DNA of 8,353 nucleotides from an uncultured Eubacteriales bacterium. GTDB taxonomy: Bacteria > Bacillota > Clostridia > Oscillospirales > CAG-272. The notes beneath the pieces are model-generated. The model was not told the DNA's origin. It saw only the letters and a list, made by a program, of their open reading frames with translations, and did no database searches. The stretch is from positions 1 through 8,353 of the forward strand of contig CABPZV010000090.1 in assembly GCA_902462015.1 (NCBI GenBank), read 5' to 3'. Shown piece by piece: positions 1 to 6,322 of this stretch; position 1 is the first letter of the stretch, and the number at the start of each line of letters is the position of its first letter. Made by a program: the position numbers and the translations under genes.

Positions 1-168
1 ATTAATAAGAGCAGAGACAGCGTGCTGCGGCGCGGCCTTTTTCTCCTGAGCTGTCTCTGTATGCTCCTCCATGCAGTTCCACTCCCCGCATCCCGGACAC
101 TTTCCGAGCCATTTAGAGCTTTTGTAACCACATTCCGTACATATATATGATGTTTTAACGCCCTTCAT
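1..168 (-). CDS. radA: DNA repair protein RadA (Sms), N-terminal 56 residues, cut by window edge
   Basis: RadA is a RecA-like, DnaB-type helicase that promotes branch migration during recombinational repair in the cytoplasm. The visible product begins MKGVKTSYICTECGYKSSKW and carries the diagnostic N-terminal four-cysteine zinc finger, Cys10-x2-Cys13 and Cys24-x2-Cys27, in the family context YICTECGY...WLGKCPGCGEWN. The residue after WN is Cys32, where Thr is common in the family. The reading frame is open to base 1, so the Walker A motif, the KNRFG motif and the Lon-like C-terminal domain lie outside. The ATG at 166-168 is preceded by an AAGGA ribosome binding site with about 8 bases of spacing. 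It follows the amidase gene on the same strand after a 49-base gap with no obvious terminator, so co-transcription is possible. Identity is seen from the motif; function is family knowledge. Confidence 0.95.
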   Translation of the reverse strand, partial: MKGVKTSYICTECGYKSSKWLGKCPGCGEWNCMEEHTETAQEKKAAPQHAVSALIN

Positions 169-217
169 TTTACCATTCCTTTCATACATGCTCAGAGCCT
201 TTTAGGGAACATCTCAT

Positions 218-958
218 TTAGTTATACTGCCCCTGAATATACTCGATTACCGAAGATGCTAATGTAAGAGCCAATTTATGCCGGTATACATTATCAAGCA
301 GCAACTGTTCCTCCTCATAATTTGACAAAAAACCGCATTCAACGAGAACTGCAGGATTTTTTGTTCTGTTAAGAACGTAAATTTTAGAATCCGCCGCCTT
401 AAGCGGACGGTTATTATCAGTCTGGAGCAAGGATTTTACAGATGACTGAATCATCTGCGCAAGCTCCTGACTTTCCGGATTATTCGGAGAATAGTAAAGC
501 TGAACTCCCGAAACAGATGCCGAAGGAAATTTATTCATATGTATGCTGACAAACAGCGCGTCAGGATTTGCCTCCGCTATTTCAACTCTTGCACGCAAAT
601 CACGTGTTTTCCGGCTGCCGCCTTTAGCATTACAGTCAAGCATTTCGTCAGAATCACGTGTAAGGATCACCTGAACTCCGGACGCCTGCAGAACGTCTCT
701 CAGCAAAAGCGAAATTTCAAGATTCAAGTCTTTTTCAAGAGTTCCTCCTTCTGAAACTGCGCCTCCGTCCATTCCTCCGTGACCGGCGTCAATAATCACC
801 GTACCAAACGGCTCTGAGCTTACCGGGGACAGGGCGCGCTCATGCGGAACGAACCTGTCGTAAGCATAATATAACAGCGCCGCAACAACGAGAAGCACCG
901 CAGCAAAGAATATATATTTAATCGTATATTGAAATGCATTCTCTTTTTTTTCTGACAA
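218..958 (-). CDS. cwlD: N-acetylmuramoyl-L-alanine amidase, CwlD-type (Amidase_3), sporulation
   Basis: A zinc amidase that cleaves the bond between muramic acid and L-alanine in peptidoglycan. CwlD homologues remove peptides from spore cortex muramic acid so that muramic-delta-lactam can form, the mark recognised at germination. With the TTG start at 956-958 the protein has 246 residues, close to B. subtilis CwlD (about 237). It has a short charged N-terminus, one membrane segment (about 13-33) and an Amidase_3 domain (about 52-243). The zinc and catalytic set is complete: His60 in DAGHGG, Glu75 in the EKDLNLE stretch, His140 in SIHMN and Glu207 in VECGFLSN. The frame is open back to another TTG at 1046-1048. 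I prefer 958 because a GGTGGGTGATT stretch resembling the ribosome binding site lies just upstream, the sigma-E-like promoter at 1013-1041 falls inside the longer version, and the extra 30 residues are unlike the family. A vegetative amidase is the main alternative, but the size and single membrane anchor favour CwlD. Confidence 0.88.
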   Translation of the reverse strand: MSEKKENAFQYTIKYIFFAAVLLVVAALLYYAYDRFVPHERALSPVSSEPFGTVIIDAGHGGMDGGAVSEGGTLEKDLNLEISLLLRDVLQASGVQVILTRDSDEMLDCNAKGGSRKTRDLRARVEIAEANPDALFVSIHMNKFPSASVSGVQLYYSPNNPESQELAQMIQSSVKSLLQTDNNRPLKAADSKIYVLNRTKNPAVLVECGFLSNYEEEQLLLDNVYRHKLALTLASSVIEYIQGQYN

Positions 959-1012
959 AATACAATCACCCACCACTTCAAATACCGCATAAAATTTCGG
1001 TAAACACGGTAA

Positions 1013-1041
1013 AATATATGCAATGGAGGGTGCCTGTATGA
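1013..1041 (-). promoter_or_regulatory. Candidate sigma-E-type sporulation promoter for cwlD
   Basis: On the minus strand TCATACA (1035-1041) is followed after exactly 14 bases by CATATATT (1013-1020). The -10 fits the B. subtilis sigma-E pattern CATAYAHT at every position, and the -35 fits kmATATT at five of seven positions. Transcription would start near 1005, giving a leader of about 45 bases before the TTG at 958. In B. subtilis cwlD is a mother-cell (sigma-E) gene, so position and function agree. This is a by-eye match. Confidence 0.5.
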
Positions 1042-1063
1042 CTTTCAAACCGACTTGTCAGTC

Positions 1064-1675
1064 CTATCTGTCTTTTTTAATCTTATTCCGGTTTATGCCA
1101 AGCATACCGGATATACTTTTTCCTTTTATCGCAAGAAAATATCCCAAACCGCTGAAAATAACCGCCGGAAAAACTATCAGCACAAATATGATAGGATTAT
1201 ACGGTGAATAGGTTTGAATTATGCCTATATACATAGCCTCGATAAACCTGGCTATTACCGACGCAGTTCCATAAAGATTTGCCGCCCATACCGGAGAAAG
1301 TGCCTCATGCGTGATGCGACAGGACGGGTCAAGGAAATAGTACCCTATTACTATCAAAATACCGAGAATGAGATTTAATGAATTTGCGGCAAGAGAAATA
1401 AGTACTCCCTTAAACGGCGTATACGCTATTCTTCCTCCGTCAAGACGAACCTTGTCTTTAGCGCCAAGCTCCCAGCCGACTGTATAGACGAGAAACATGT
1501 AGAAGCATACAGAAAAAATGCTTGCAAGCAGAAAAAGCGTGTCATTCTGTGAAGTAGCCATCGAAAGCACTAAGCCAAAAATCATCATACCAAGCTGATT
1601 TACAATCATCTTGGTAACGATCGGCATATTCTCCTTTAAAAAACGTACCATATAATAAGGCATAACCGCCGTCAA
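1064..1675 (-). CDS. Unrecognised polytopic membrane protein, 203 residues
   Basis: I do not recognise this family. The product is strongly hydrophobic, with four to five likely membrane segments: about 18-40 (IVNQLGMMIFGLVLSM), 46-68 (FLLASIFSVCFYMFLVYTVG), 88-113 (LISLAANSLNLILGILIVIG), possibly 130-150, and 158-185 (FVLIVFPAVIFSGLGYFLAI). It ends in a basic tail (GINRNKIKKDR) suited to the cytoplasmic side. A charged loop KDKVRLDGGRIAYTPFKG lies between segments two and three. No catalytic or transporter signature is visible. The chosen start is TTG at 1673-1675, with AAAGGAG at 1688-1694 and 12 bases of spacing; the first in-frame ATG is 1661-1663, which would leave 24 bases. It has its own sigma-A promoter at 1770-1797 and lies between the metal-binding lipoprotein and cwlD, with no terminator seen before cwlD. 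A link to sporulation or metal transport would be guesswork. Confidence 0.75.
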   Translation of the reverse strand: MTAVMPYYMVRFLKENMPIVTKMIVNQLGMMIFGLVLSMATSQNDTLFLLASIFSVCFYMFLVYTVGWELGAKDKVRLDGGRIAYTPFKGVLISLAANSLNLILGILIVIGYYFLDPSCRITHEALSPVWAANLYGTASVIARFIEAMYIGIIQTYSPYNPIIFVLIVFPAVIFSGLGYFLAIKGKSISGMLGINRNKIKKDR

Positions 1676-1769
1676 AGCAGTTACATACTCCTTTCAAAAA
1701 CACAATTATTTTTTCGTGTAATATTTGTAAAAAACTTATATATAAAAGCATTTATTTAATATTAAACTT

Positions 1770-1797
1770 ATTTTATTAACAATACAAGCACTGTCAA
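1770..1797 (-). promoter_or_regulatory. Sigma-A promoter upstream of the 203-residue membrane protein gene
   Basis: On the minus strand a perfect -35 TTGACA (1792-1797) and a -10 TAAAAT (1770-1775, five of six) are separated by 16 bases. Transcription would start near 1763, leaving a leader of about 88 bases before the TTG at 1675. No other gene lies between. It implies the membrane protein gene, and perhaps cwlD and radA behind it, can be transcribed independently of the upstream metal-binding lipoprotein. Confidence 0.6.
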
Positions 1798-1851
1798 AAA
1801 AGTTTACAGTTTATCAAATATAAGGATAAATGAAGTAAAAAATCATGTTAA

Positions 1852-2853
1852 TTATTTTTCTAAGGCATTTTTTATAGTTTCGTAATTGTCCGTCATCAGT
1901 GAAAGATATGTCACGCCATTTTTTAGCTGTTCCTCTGTTACGTTATGACACGAATAAAGACATGCCGTCTCTGCTCCGGTGGCTTCGGATATACTGTCAG
2001 CGGTTTTTGAACTTGAAAAATCAAGATAGTAAATCGTTGTGATTTTTTCTTCCTTTGCCCTGTCGATAAGTTTCGAAATTGCAAGTATACTCGGCTCTGT
2101 CTGAGAAGCACACCCTGGAAAAGCGGCGTAGTATGGAATTTCATAATCACGGGTAAAATAAAGAAAAGGAAAGCGATCACCGAAAATCATAGTTTTATTT
2201 GAAACCGAATTAAAAAGCTCGGTAAACTTTGAGTCTAATTCAGAAATGCCTGAAACATATGAAGCACAGTTTTCCGCAAATATTTCAGAATTTTCCGGGT
2301 CAAGTTCCGAAAAAACAGATTCTACCGAAGCCAAAATTTTCTTTGCATTTCTAAGAGAAGTCCAGACATGCTCATCATACTCCTCGTCATGAGTGCCGTG
2401 TTCAGAGCCATCACCGACATCGTCAGCATGTTCCTCCTCATCTGATGCAATACTGTCCAAGTCCTCCTCAAGTACCGTCACACAGTCCATAAGCTTAAGA
2501 GTTCTGATATCTCTGCCTCCGTTTTTTACCGAACCGATAATTTCTTCTACCCACTTATCGGATTCTCCTCCGACATATATAAATAGATCGCACTTGCCTA
2601 TCTTAATTATATCAGCAGAAGTCGGCTCGTAGCTATGGCTTTCCCCTCCCGGAGGTATCAGAAGCGAAACGTCTGCATACTCTCCTCCTACCTGCTTTGC
2701 AAAATCATAGCAGGGAAAAATTGTTGCGACAACCGAGATTTTTGCACTCTCAGCCGAATGCCCAATCTCCGTGCATCCTGCCAGAATCACAGCTGAAACC
2801 ATAACAAAGGACAAGAAGATTACCGTAAAAAATTTTTTCATACTAATACACAT
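1852..2853 (-). CDS. ZnuA-like metal ABC transporter substrate-binding lipoprotein
   Basis: A periplasmic-type binding protein of the cluster 9 (ZnuA/AdcA/TroA) family, anchored outside the membrane to capture zinc or manganese for an ABC importer. From the ATG at 2851-2853 it has 333 residues. There is a basic, hydrophobic signal peptide and a lipobox VILAGC with Cys27 as the lipidated residue. Metal-site landmarks are His73 in GGESHSYEPT and His162 in DEHVW, with an acidic, histidine-containing loop between them (about 129-160, His142, His152, His155), as in zinc-specific members. Where many homologues carry the third His before an FGYF stretch, this protein has GDRFPFLYF (Asp226), followed by FPGCASQTE. 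The start at 2853 is favoured by AGGA six bases upstream; ATG 2839-2841 (MKKFF) is a close alternative. No permease or ATPase gene is adjacent, so its partner must lie elsewhere. Zinc specificity is inferred. Confidence 0.9.
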   Translation of the reverse strand: MCISMKKFFTVIFLSFVMVSAVILAGCTEIGHSAESAKISVVATIFPCYDFAKQVGGEYADVSLLIPPGGESHSYEPTSADIIKIGKCDLFIYVGGESDKWVEEIIGSVKNGGRDIRTLKLMDCVTVLEEDLDSIASDEEEHADDVGDGSEHGTHDEEYDEHVWTSLRNAKKILASVESVFSELDPENSEIFAENCASYVSGISELDSKFTELFNSVSNKTMIFGDRFPFLYFTRDYEIPYYAAFPGCASQTEPSILAISKLIDRAKEEKITTIYYLDFSSSKTADSISEATGAETACLYSCHNVTEEQLKNGVTYLSLMTDNYETIKNALEK

Positions 2854-2862
2854 ATGCCTTCC

Positions 2863-2888
2863 TAACGTGAAAAGGTGTAACACCGTTA
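2863..2888. promoter_or_regulatory. Nested palindromes in front of the metal-binding lipoprotein gene, possible operator
   Basis: The 64-base gap between pepD and the lipoprotein gene contains a perfect 11-bp palindrome, GGTGTAACACC (2874-2884). It is flanked by a second inverted pair, TAACG (2863-2867) and CGTTA (2884-2888). On the minus strand a -10-like TATATT (2888-2893) lies just upstream, so transcription would begin inside the palindrome, a typical repressor position; the -35 is weak. The site does not match the Zur, AdcR or MntR consensus boxes that I can recall. The inverted repeat is seen; operator function is inference. Confidence 0.35.
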
Positions 2889-2917
2889 ATATATTTTGCA
2901 GAATGCCGAAACAAAAC

Positions 2918-4393
2918 TCAAAGCTTTTCAAGCATGGACGTAACAAGCTGCCAGAAACGCTCAAACGAATCAAGGCTGAGTCTCTCCTCCGGCGTATGAA
3001 TATCCCGGATTTCCGGACCTATAGAAATAACATCGATACCCACACCGCGGCAGGAAACTATTTTACTGTAAATAACCCCGCATTCAAGTCCGGCGTGAAT
3101 AGGCATAAGAACAGGCTCAGAAGCTTCGGGAAAAAGTTTTTTGTACTCATTAATAAAGAGGTTTTGAAGAGGAGTTTTGTAAACAGGTGCCCATCCGGGG
3201 TATTTTCCTGACACTGTCACAACTCCTCCGGTCAGTCTGGCAAGCGTTTCAAACTTTGCTGCCATAGAATCCATAGTTACGTCAAGTGCGGAACGAATTA
3301 AAAACGCTATATCCACAGCTCCCCCGTCAGACATATGAACCGACGCAAGATTTGACGACGCCTCGGGAAAAACAAAATCCTGCTTGTTCCGGCGTATAAC
3401 TCCGCAGGGAGCAAGATTTATAAATGACAGCAGCCTTGAAGTCGATTTGAAGGTATGCATTTTCGTCCGTGTAAATCCGGCAGAGCCTGTTTTCTTAATT
3501 TTAATATATCCCCCCGCGTCGCTTTCGGTAAATTCTTCGCCGGCGCGGTTGAACGCGTCCTCAAGAAATGATACCGCGCTCGCTTCGTCCGAAACGGAAA
3601 TGACAGCCTCCGCGTCTGAGGGAATCGCATTGTTTACTGTTCCGGCCTCCAGACTTATCAGGTTAAACGGCATTTTACTGTAAAGCGAAGATAAAAGCCT
3701 TGCCGTCAAGGTTATCGCGTTTATTCTCTCCTTATCAATATCGCTCCCCGAATGTCCGCCGGCAAAGCCACCGACAGCCACCGTCAGGCATTTGCCGTAT
3801 AAATCGACATAATCCGATTCAATTCTGACATTGACATCTGCTCCGCCGGCACAGCCGATTATCGCAACTCCTTCTTCCTCCGAATCAAGATTGAGCATAG
3901 CGGACGCTCTGATTTCCGATGCGTCAAAATTCATAGCGCCGGTCATTCCGGTTTCTTCTTCGGTTGTAAAAAGACACTCGATTTCAGGATGAACGAGCGT
4001 TTCATCGTCCAGAACAGCAAGCATTGCCGCAACACCGGCTCCGTCGTCAGCTCCGAGCGTCGTACCGTCTGCGTAAAGCCATTCGTCATCAGAAATAAGC
4101 TGTAGCGGAGCTTTCAAAAAATCATGTACGCTTCCTTTTTCGGCAACGCAAACCATATCGAGATGTCCCTGTAGCAGTACCGCCGGATGATTTTCATACC
4201 CTGCGGCCGCTCCCTTCCGTACCAAAACGTTGTTATGACTGTCTCTTATATATTCGAGTCCGCGTTTTTCTGCAAAATCACATATAAAATCGGCAATTTC
4301 ATTTTCATTTCCGGATTTTCTCGGAATCGCAGAAATCTGCTCAAAAAAATGAAAAAGATTTTCCGGCCTGCGTCCGTTAATGATATAATTCAT
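2918..4393 (-). CDS. pepD: Aminoacyl-histidine dipeptidase PepD (peptidase family M20)
   Basis: A cytoplasmic two-metal dipeptidase that hydrolyses Xaa-His (carnosine-like) and other dipeptides, supplying amino acids. At 491 residues it has the full family length (E. coli PepD is about 485). It opens with the typical PENLFHFFEQISAIPRKSGNE segment. Metal-binding and catalytic motifs appear in order: GHLDMV (His77, Asp79), GADDGAG (Asp116-Asp117), TEEETGM (Glu145-147), NLDSEEEG (Asp170) and, near the C-terminus, GPEIRDIHTPEER (His466). The lid/dimerisation region lies between about 190 and 390, including FAGGHSGSDI. The ATG at 4391-4393 has GGAG seven bases upstream. Transcription probably starts in the AT-rich region shared with the divergent spoIVB. 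The stop is 64 bases before the lipoprotein start with no terminator seen, so readthrough is possible. Substrate range beyond dipeptides is not readable from sequence. Confidence 0.95.
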   Translation of the reverse strand: MNYIINGRRPENLFHFFEQISAIPRKSGNENEIADFICDFAEKRGLEYIRDSHNNVLVRKGAAAGYENHPAVLLQGHLDMVCVAEKGSVHDFLKAPLQLISDDEWLYADGTTLGADDGAGVAAMLAVLDDETLVHPEIECLFTTEEETGMTGAMNFDASEIRASAMLNLDSEEEGVAIIGCAGGADVNVRIESDYVDLYGKCLTVAVGGFAGGHSGSDIDKERINAITLTARLLSSLYSKMPFNLISLEAGTVNNAIPSDAEAVISVSDEASAVSFLEDAFNRAGEEFTESDAGGYIKIKKTGSAGFTRTKMHTFKSTSRLLSFINLAPCGVIRRNKQDFVFPEASSNLASVHMSDGGAVDIAFLIRSALDVTMDSMAAKFETLARLTGGVVTVSGKYPGWAPVYKTPLQNLFINEYKKLFPEASEPVLMPIHAGLECGVIYSKIVSCRGVGIDVISIGPEIRDIHTPEERLSLDSFERFWQLVTSMLEKL

Positions 4394-4406
4394 AGCAATA
4401 CTCCAC

Positions 4407-4421
4407 GCCGCCTGCAGCGGC
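4407..4421 (-). other. Small GC-rich hairpin next to the pepD ribosome binding site
   Basis: In the pepD leader GCCGC and GCGGC form a 5-bp all-GC stem around the loop TGCAG. It directly abuts the GTGGAG ribosome binding site (4401-4406) inside otherwise AT-rich DNA. It could modulate ribosome access. The stem is seen; the effect is inferred. Confidence 0.35.
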
Positions 4422-4460
4422 TTAAATATATAAAATTTTTTTAGTATTTTAATAATTTTT

Positions 4461-4490
4461 ATTATACAATATTACAGAATATAATGTATG
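4461..4490 (-). promoter_or_regulatory. Possible sigma-A promoter for pepD
   Basis: A perfect -10 TATAAT lies at 4461-4466 on the minus strand. The -35 is poor (CATACA at 4485-4490, 18-base spacing). Transcription would start near 4454, about 60 bases before the pepD ATG. The region is so AT-rich that chance -10 matches are likely. Confidence 0.3.
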
Positions 4491-4599
4491 TATATATTTT
4501 GAACTTTTGACAATCACAGTAAAGAAGTCCGAAAAGACTGCGTAAATACGTTGTCCGATCATACGCTGAAAATTTTGTAACACATATTCATGTTCCTCA

Positions 4600-4630
4600 T
4601 GCACAAATTAAATTATGTGCACAAATACTA
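4600..4630 (+). promoter_or_regulatory. Candidate sigma-G-type forespore promoter for spoIVB, with 9-bp direct repeat
   Basis: GCACA (4601-4605) resembles the B. subtilis sigma-G -35 GHATR at four of five positions. After 18 bases AATACTA (4624-4630) fits the -10 CATWHTA at six of seven. spoIVB is a forespore sigma-G gene in B. subtilis, so the factor fits the gene. The sequence TGCACAAAT is repeated exactly at 4600-4608 and 4618-4626, overlapping both elements. The implied leader to the GTG at 4802 is about 165 bases. Confidence 0.3.
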
Positions 4631-4710
4631 TTATGTAAAAACAGTTTGAAATCCAAATATATAAAATTTTCTAAGCTGAATTATATAATAAAATTCTGTG
4701 CGCAGCAAAG

Positions 4711-4771
4711 ACCGCTCGGTATTGCAGCCTGTAAATCCGCAGCGAAAATTTGCAGGTTGGCAAGCAACGGT
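4711..4771 (+). other. Long stem-loop in the spoIVB leader
   Basis: TTGCAGCCTGTAAAT (4722-4736) pairs with the segment 4748-4763: 15 base pairs including two G-U pairs, one bulged G (4759), and an 11-base loop (4737-4747). ACCG (4711-4714) and CGGT (4768-4771) can close an outer helix across an internal loop. It is not followed by a T-run, so it does not look like an intrinsic terminator. It sits about 30-40 bases before the spoIVB ribosome binding site and start. A structured RNA leader or a DNA-binding site are both possible. Confidence 0.45.
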
Positions 4772-4801
4772 AAAAATCTTTTAAAGGATGGAACGGATGT
4801 T

Positions 4802-6121
4802 GTGATAAAAAGGAATTTTAAAAAAGGAGCAAACAGAAAAAGCGGTGCGCACAGCTTTGCTTCGGCCGTTTATGCTGTACTTCTATGTGTCTCCGCTGTT
4901 ATTTCCGCATTTTCCCTTTCCATGCCGGAATACGTCTCTGTATATTCGGAAAGCGAGCTTGCGGATAGCATCCGCATTCCGCTTGTATCCTATGTCAGGA
5001 CAGACTGCAGAGATGAAAGCATTCCCTGCTCAGCAGGGACAGCAGCCGCGGCAAAAACTGCTTCGGCTGAACCGGCCGGCATGAAAACCGCATCACTGGG
5101 AGATTATTATACCTGTGAAGCCAAGCTTTTCGGGGTAATACCTTTAGGAAATGTTGATGTCGGAGTTTACCGGGATATAAAAGTTTATCCCGGAGGAATG
5201 AGCTTTGGAGTTAAGCTAACAACTGAGGGCGTTCTAATTGTTGGAATGTCCGATGTAAACGGTGCCGACGGAGCCATAAATCCGGCTTATAATGCCGGAA
5301 TAAGAATCGGCGATGCCGTCACAGCAATTGAAGGCAAAGAAATCGACAGTGTGATTCAAATGACTGAGCTGCTCAGTGAAAGCGAAGGTAAAGCTCTTAC
5401 TCTGACAGTAATGCGGGACGGTGAAACAAAACTTTTTCAAGTTACTCCTGTGTTTGACGGAGAAAGCTACAAAATCGGCGTATGGATCCGGGACAGTACG
5501 GCAGGCATCGGAACAGTCACCTATATAATTCCGGATACAGGCGCCTTTGCCGGACTTGGTCACGGTATATATGACATTGATACCGGCAAGCTCGTCCCAC
5601 TCCGCCGCGGAACAGTAAATGACGTTATAATCTCAGGCATCAAAAAAGGACGTGCCGGCGCCCCCGGTGAACTACAGGGGTATTTTGGTTCCGAAAAGCT
5701 CGGCACATTAATGTATAATTGTGACTGCGGAGTTTACGGAGTATTTTCAGAAATTCCTGAATGTACCAAAGGCATAGAACCCATGCCGATCGGACTTTCT
5801 TCCGACATAACGGAAGGAGATGCAGAAATACTCTGTACACTCGATGACAGCGGCATCAAGCGCTATTCAATTAAAATAGCTCAGATATCGCACGATGACA
5901 GCTCTACAAAAAACTTTATTATTGAAGTAAACGATCAAGAGCTCATAAACCTGACCGGTGGTATCATTCAGGGAATGAGCGGAAGTCCTGTAATTCAAAA
6001 CGGAAAACTTGTCGGAGCAGTAACCCATGTAATGATTGGCGAGCCAACACGCGGATACGGTATATTCATTGAAAATATGCTTCGCGGCAGCGACGGTCTT
6101 TTGGCTCCGGAAGTTGAATGA
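4802..6121 (+). CDS. spoIVB: SpoIVB peptidase (family S55), sporulation checkpoint protease
   Basis: SpoIVB is made in the forespore and secreted across its inner membrane, where it cleaves SpoIVFA to trigger pro-sigma-K processing in the mother cell. With the GTG start the product has 439 residues (B. subtilis about 426). It has a basic N-terminus, one membrane or signal segment (about 18-40), a variable Ala-rich linker (about 80-100), a PDZ domain (about 130-210, with NPAYNAGIRIGDAVTAIEG), and the S55 protease domain to the end. The catalytic triad reads His254 (GLGHGIYD), Asp378 (EVNDQEL) and Ser393 (QGMSGSP). The Asp-Ser spacing of 15 equals that of the B. subtilis enzyme (Asp363, Ser378). 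The conserved TGGIIQGMSGSPVIQNGK and GAVTHVMI stretches are intact. The GTG at 4802-4804 has AAAGGATGG ahead of it; an in-frame TTG at 4646 lacks a ribosome binding site. The gene ends in a strong terminator, so it appears monocistronic. Confidence 0.95.
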   Translation: MIKRNFKKGANRKSGAHSFASAVYAVLLCVSAVISAFSLSMPEYVSVYSESELADSIRIPLVSYVRTDCRDESIPCSAGTAAAAKTASAEPAGMKTASLGDYYTCEAKLFGVIPLGNVDVGVYRDIKVYPGGMSFGVKLTTEGVLIVGMSDVNGADGAINPAYNAGIRIGDAVTAIEGKEIDSVIQMTELLSESEGKALTLTVMRDGETKLFQVTPVFDGESYKIGVWIRDSTAGIGTVTYIIPDTGAFAGLGHGIYDIDTGKLVPLRRGTVNDVIISGIKKGRAGAPGELQGYFGSEKLGTLMYNCDCGVYGVFSEIPECTKGIEPMPIGLSSDITEGDAEILCTLDDSGIKRYSIKIAQISHDDSSTKNFIIEVNDQELINLTGGIIQGMSGSPVIQNGKLVGAVTHVMIGEPTRGYGIFIENMLRGSDGLLAPEVE

Positions 6122-6159
6122 AATTCAAACACTTTTAGCAAATTAAAATTTTTAGGGAA

Positions 6160-6202
6160 AATAATAAAACCGCGAAGAAATCCACTTCGCGGTTTTATTA
6201 TT
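6160..6202 (+). terminator. Strong intrinsic terminator after spoIVB
   Basis: An 18-bp perfect stem (6160-6177 with 6185-6202) contains the GC core CCGCGAAG/CTTCGCGG and a 7-base loop (6178-6184). The T-rich run TTTTATTATT forms the 3' side. It starts 39 bases after the spoIVB stop. The A-rich left side would also allow some function on the opposite strand. Confidence 0.92.
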
Positions 6203-6293
6203 GCCCGATTTTAGGCAAAATCCTCGCTCCAATCTGTATGAAACCTGGATTTTCTTTTATTAGCAACGCATATTTGTGTTCTTATTAATACCG

Positions 6294-6322
6294 TTGACAT
6301 TAATAATATAAAATGCTATTAT
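6294..6322 (+). promoter_or_regulatory. Sigma-A promoter (extended -10) for the PHP phosphatase gene
   Basis: A perfect -35 TTGACA (6294-6299), a 17-base spacer and -10 TATTAT (6317-6322, five of six) are preceded by TGC, an extended -10 element. Transcription would start near 6329, about 32 bases before the TTG start. This is the best sigma-A promoter in the window and suggests strong vegetative expression. Confidence 0.78.

Larger units (their letters stand above)
4394..4801. other. Divergent intergenic region between pepD and spoIVB
   Basis: About 408 bases without a supported gene. The pepD-proximal half is very AT-rich and holds a probable pepD promoter. Positions 4600-4630 hold a 9-bp direct repeat and a sigma-G-like promoter facing spoIVB. 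Positions 4711-4801 are less AT-rich and hold a long stem-loop. A reading frame in phase with spoIVB stays open from a TTG at 4646, but it has no ribosome binding site and its first 52 residues are unlike SpoIVB, so I treat it as leader. Confidence 0.6.

Noticed and set aside
1023..1211. Plus-strand 62-codon open frame with a GGAGGG sequence near its start
   Set aside because: It runs antisense into the membrane protein gene and matches nothing. The GGAGGG lies in the cwlD upstream region by chance, and no promoter faces it convincingly.
1676..1851. Search for a terminator after the metal-binding lipoprotein gene
   Set aside because: Only short direct repeats (TAAAC twice) and no stable stem followed by a T-run could be found.
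2771..3211. Plus-strand open frame of 146 codons opposite pepD and the lipoprotein gene
   Set aside because: It is antisense to two well-supported genes, has no family resemblance, and its composition (many Lys/Asn/Arg) is what the reverse frame of these genes would give.
4646..4801. N-terminal extension of SpoIVB from TTG 4646
   Set aside because: There is no ribosome binding site, the 52 residues are unlike known SpoIVB N-termini, and the segment contains the strong stem-loop. GTG 4802 gives a normal length and signal segment.
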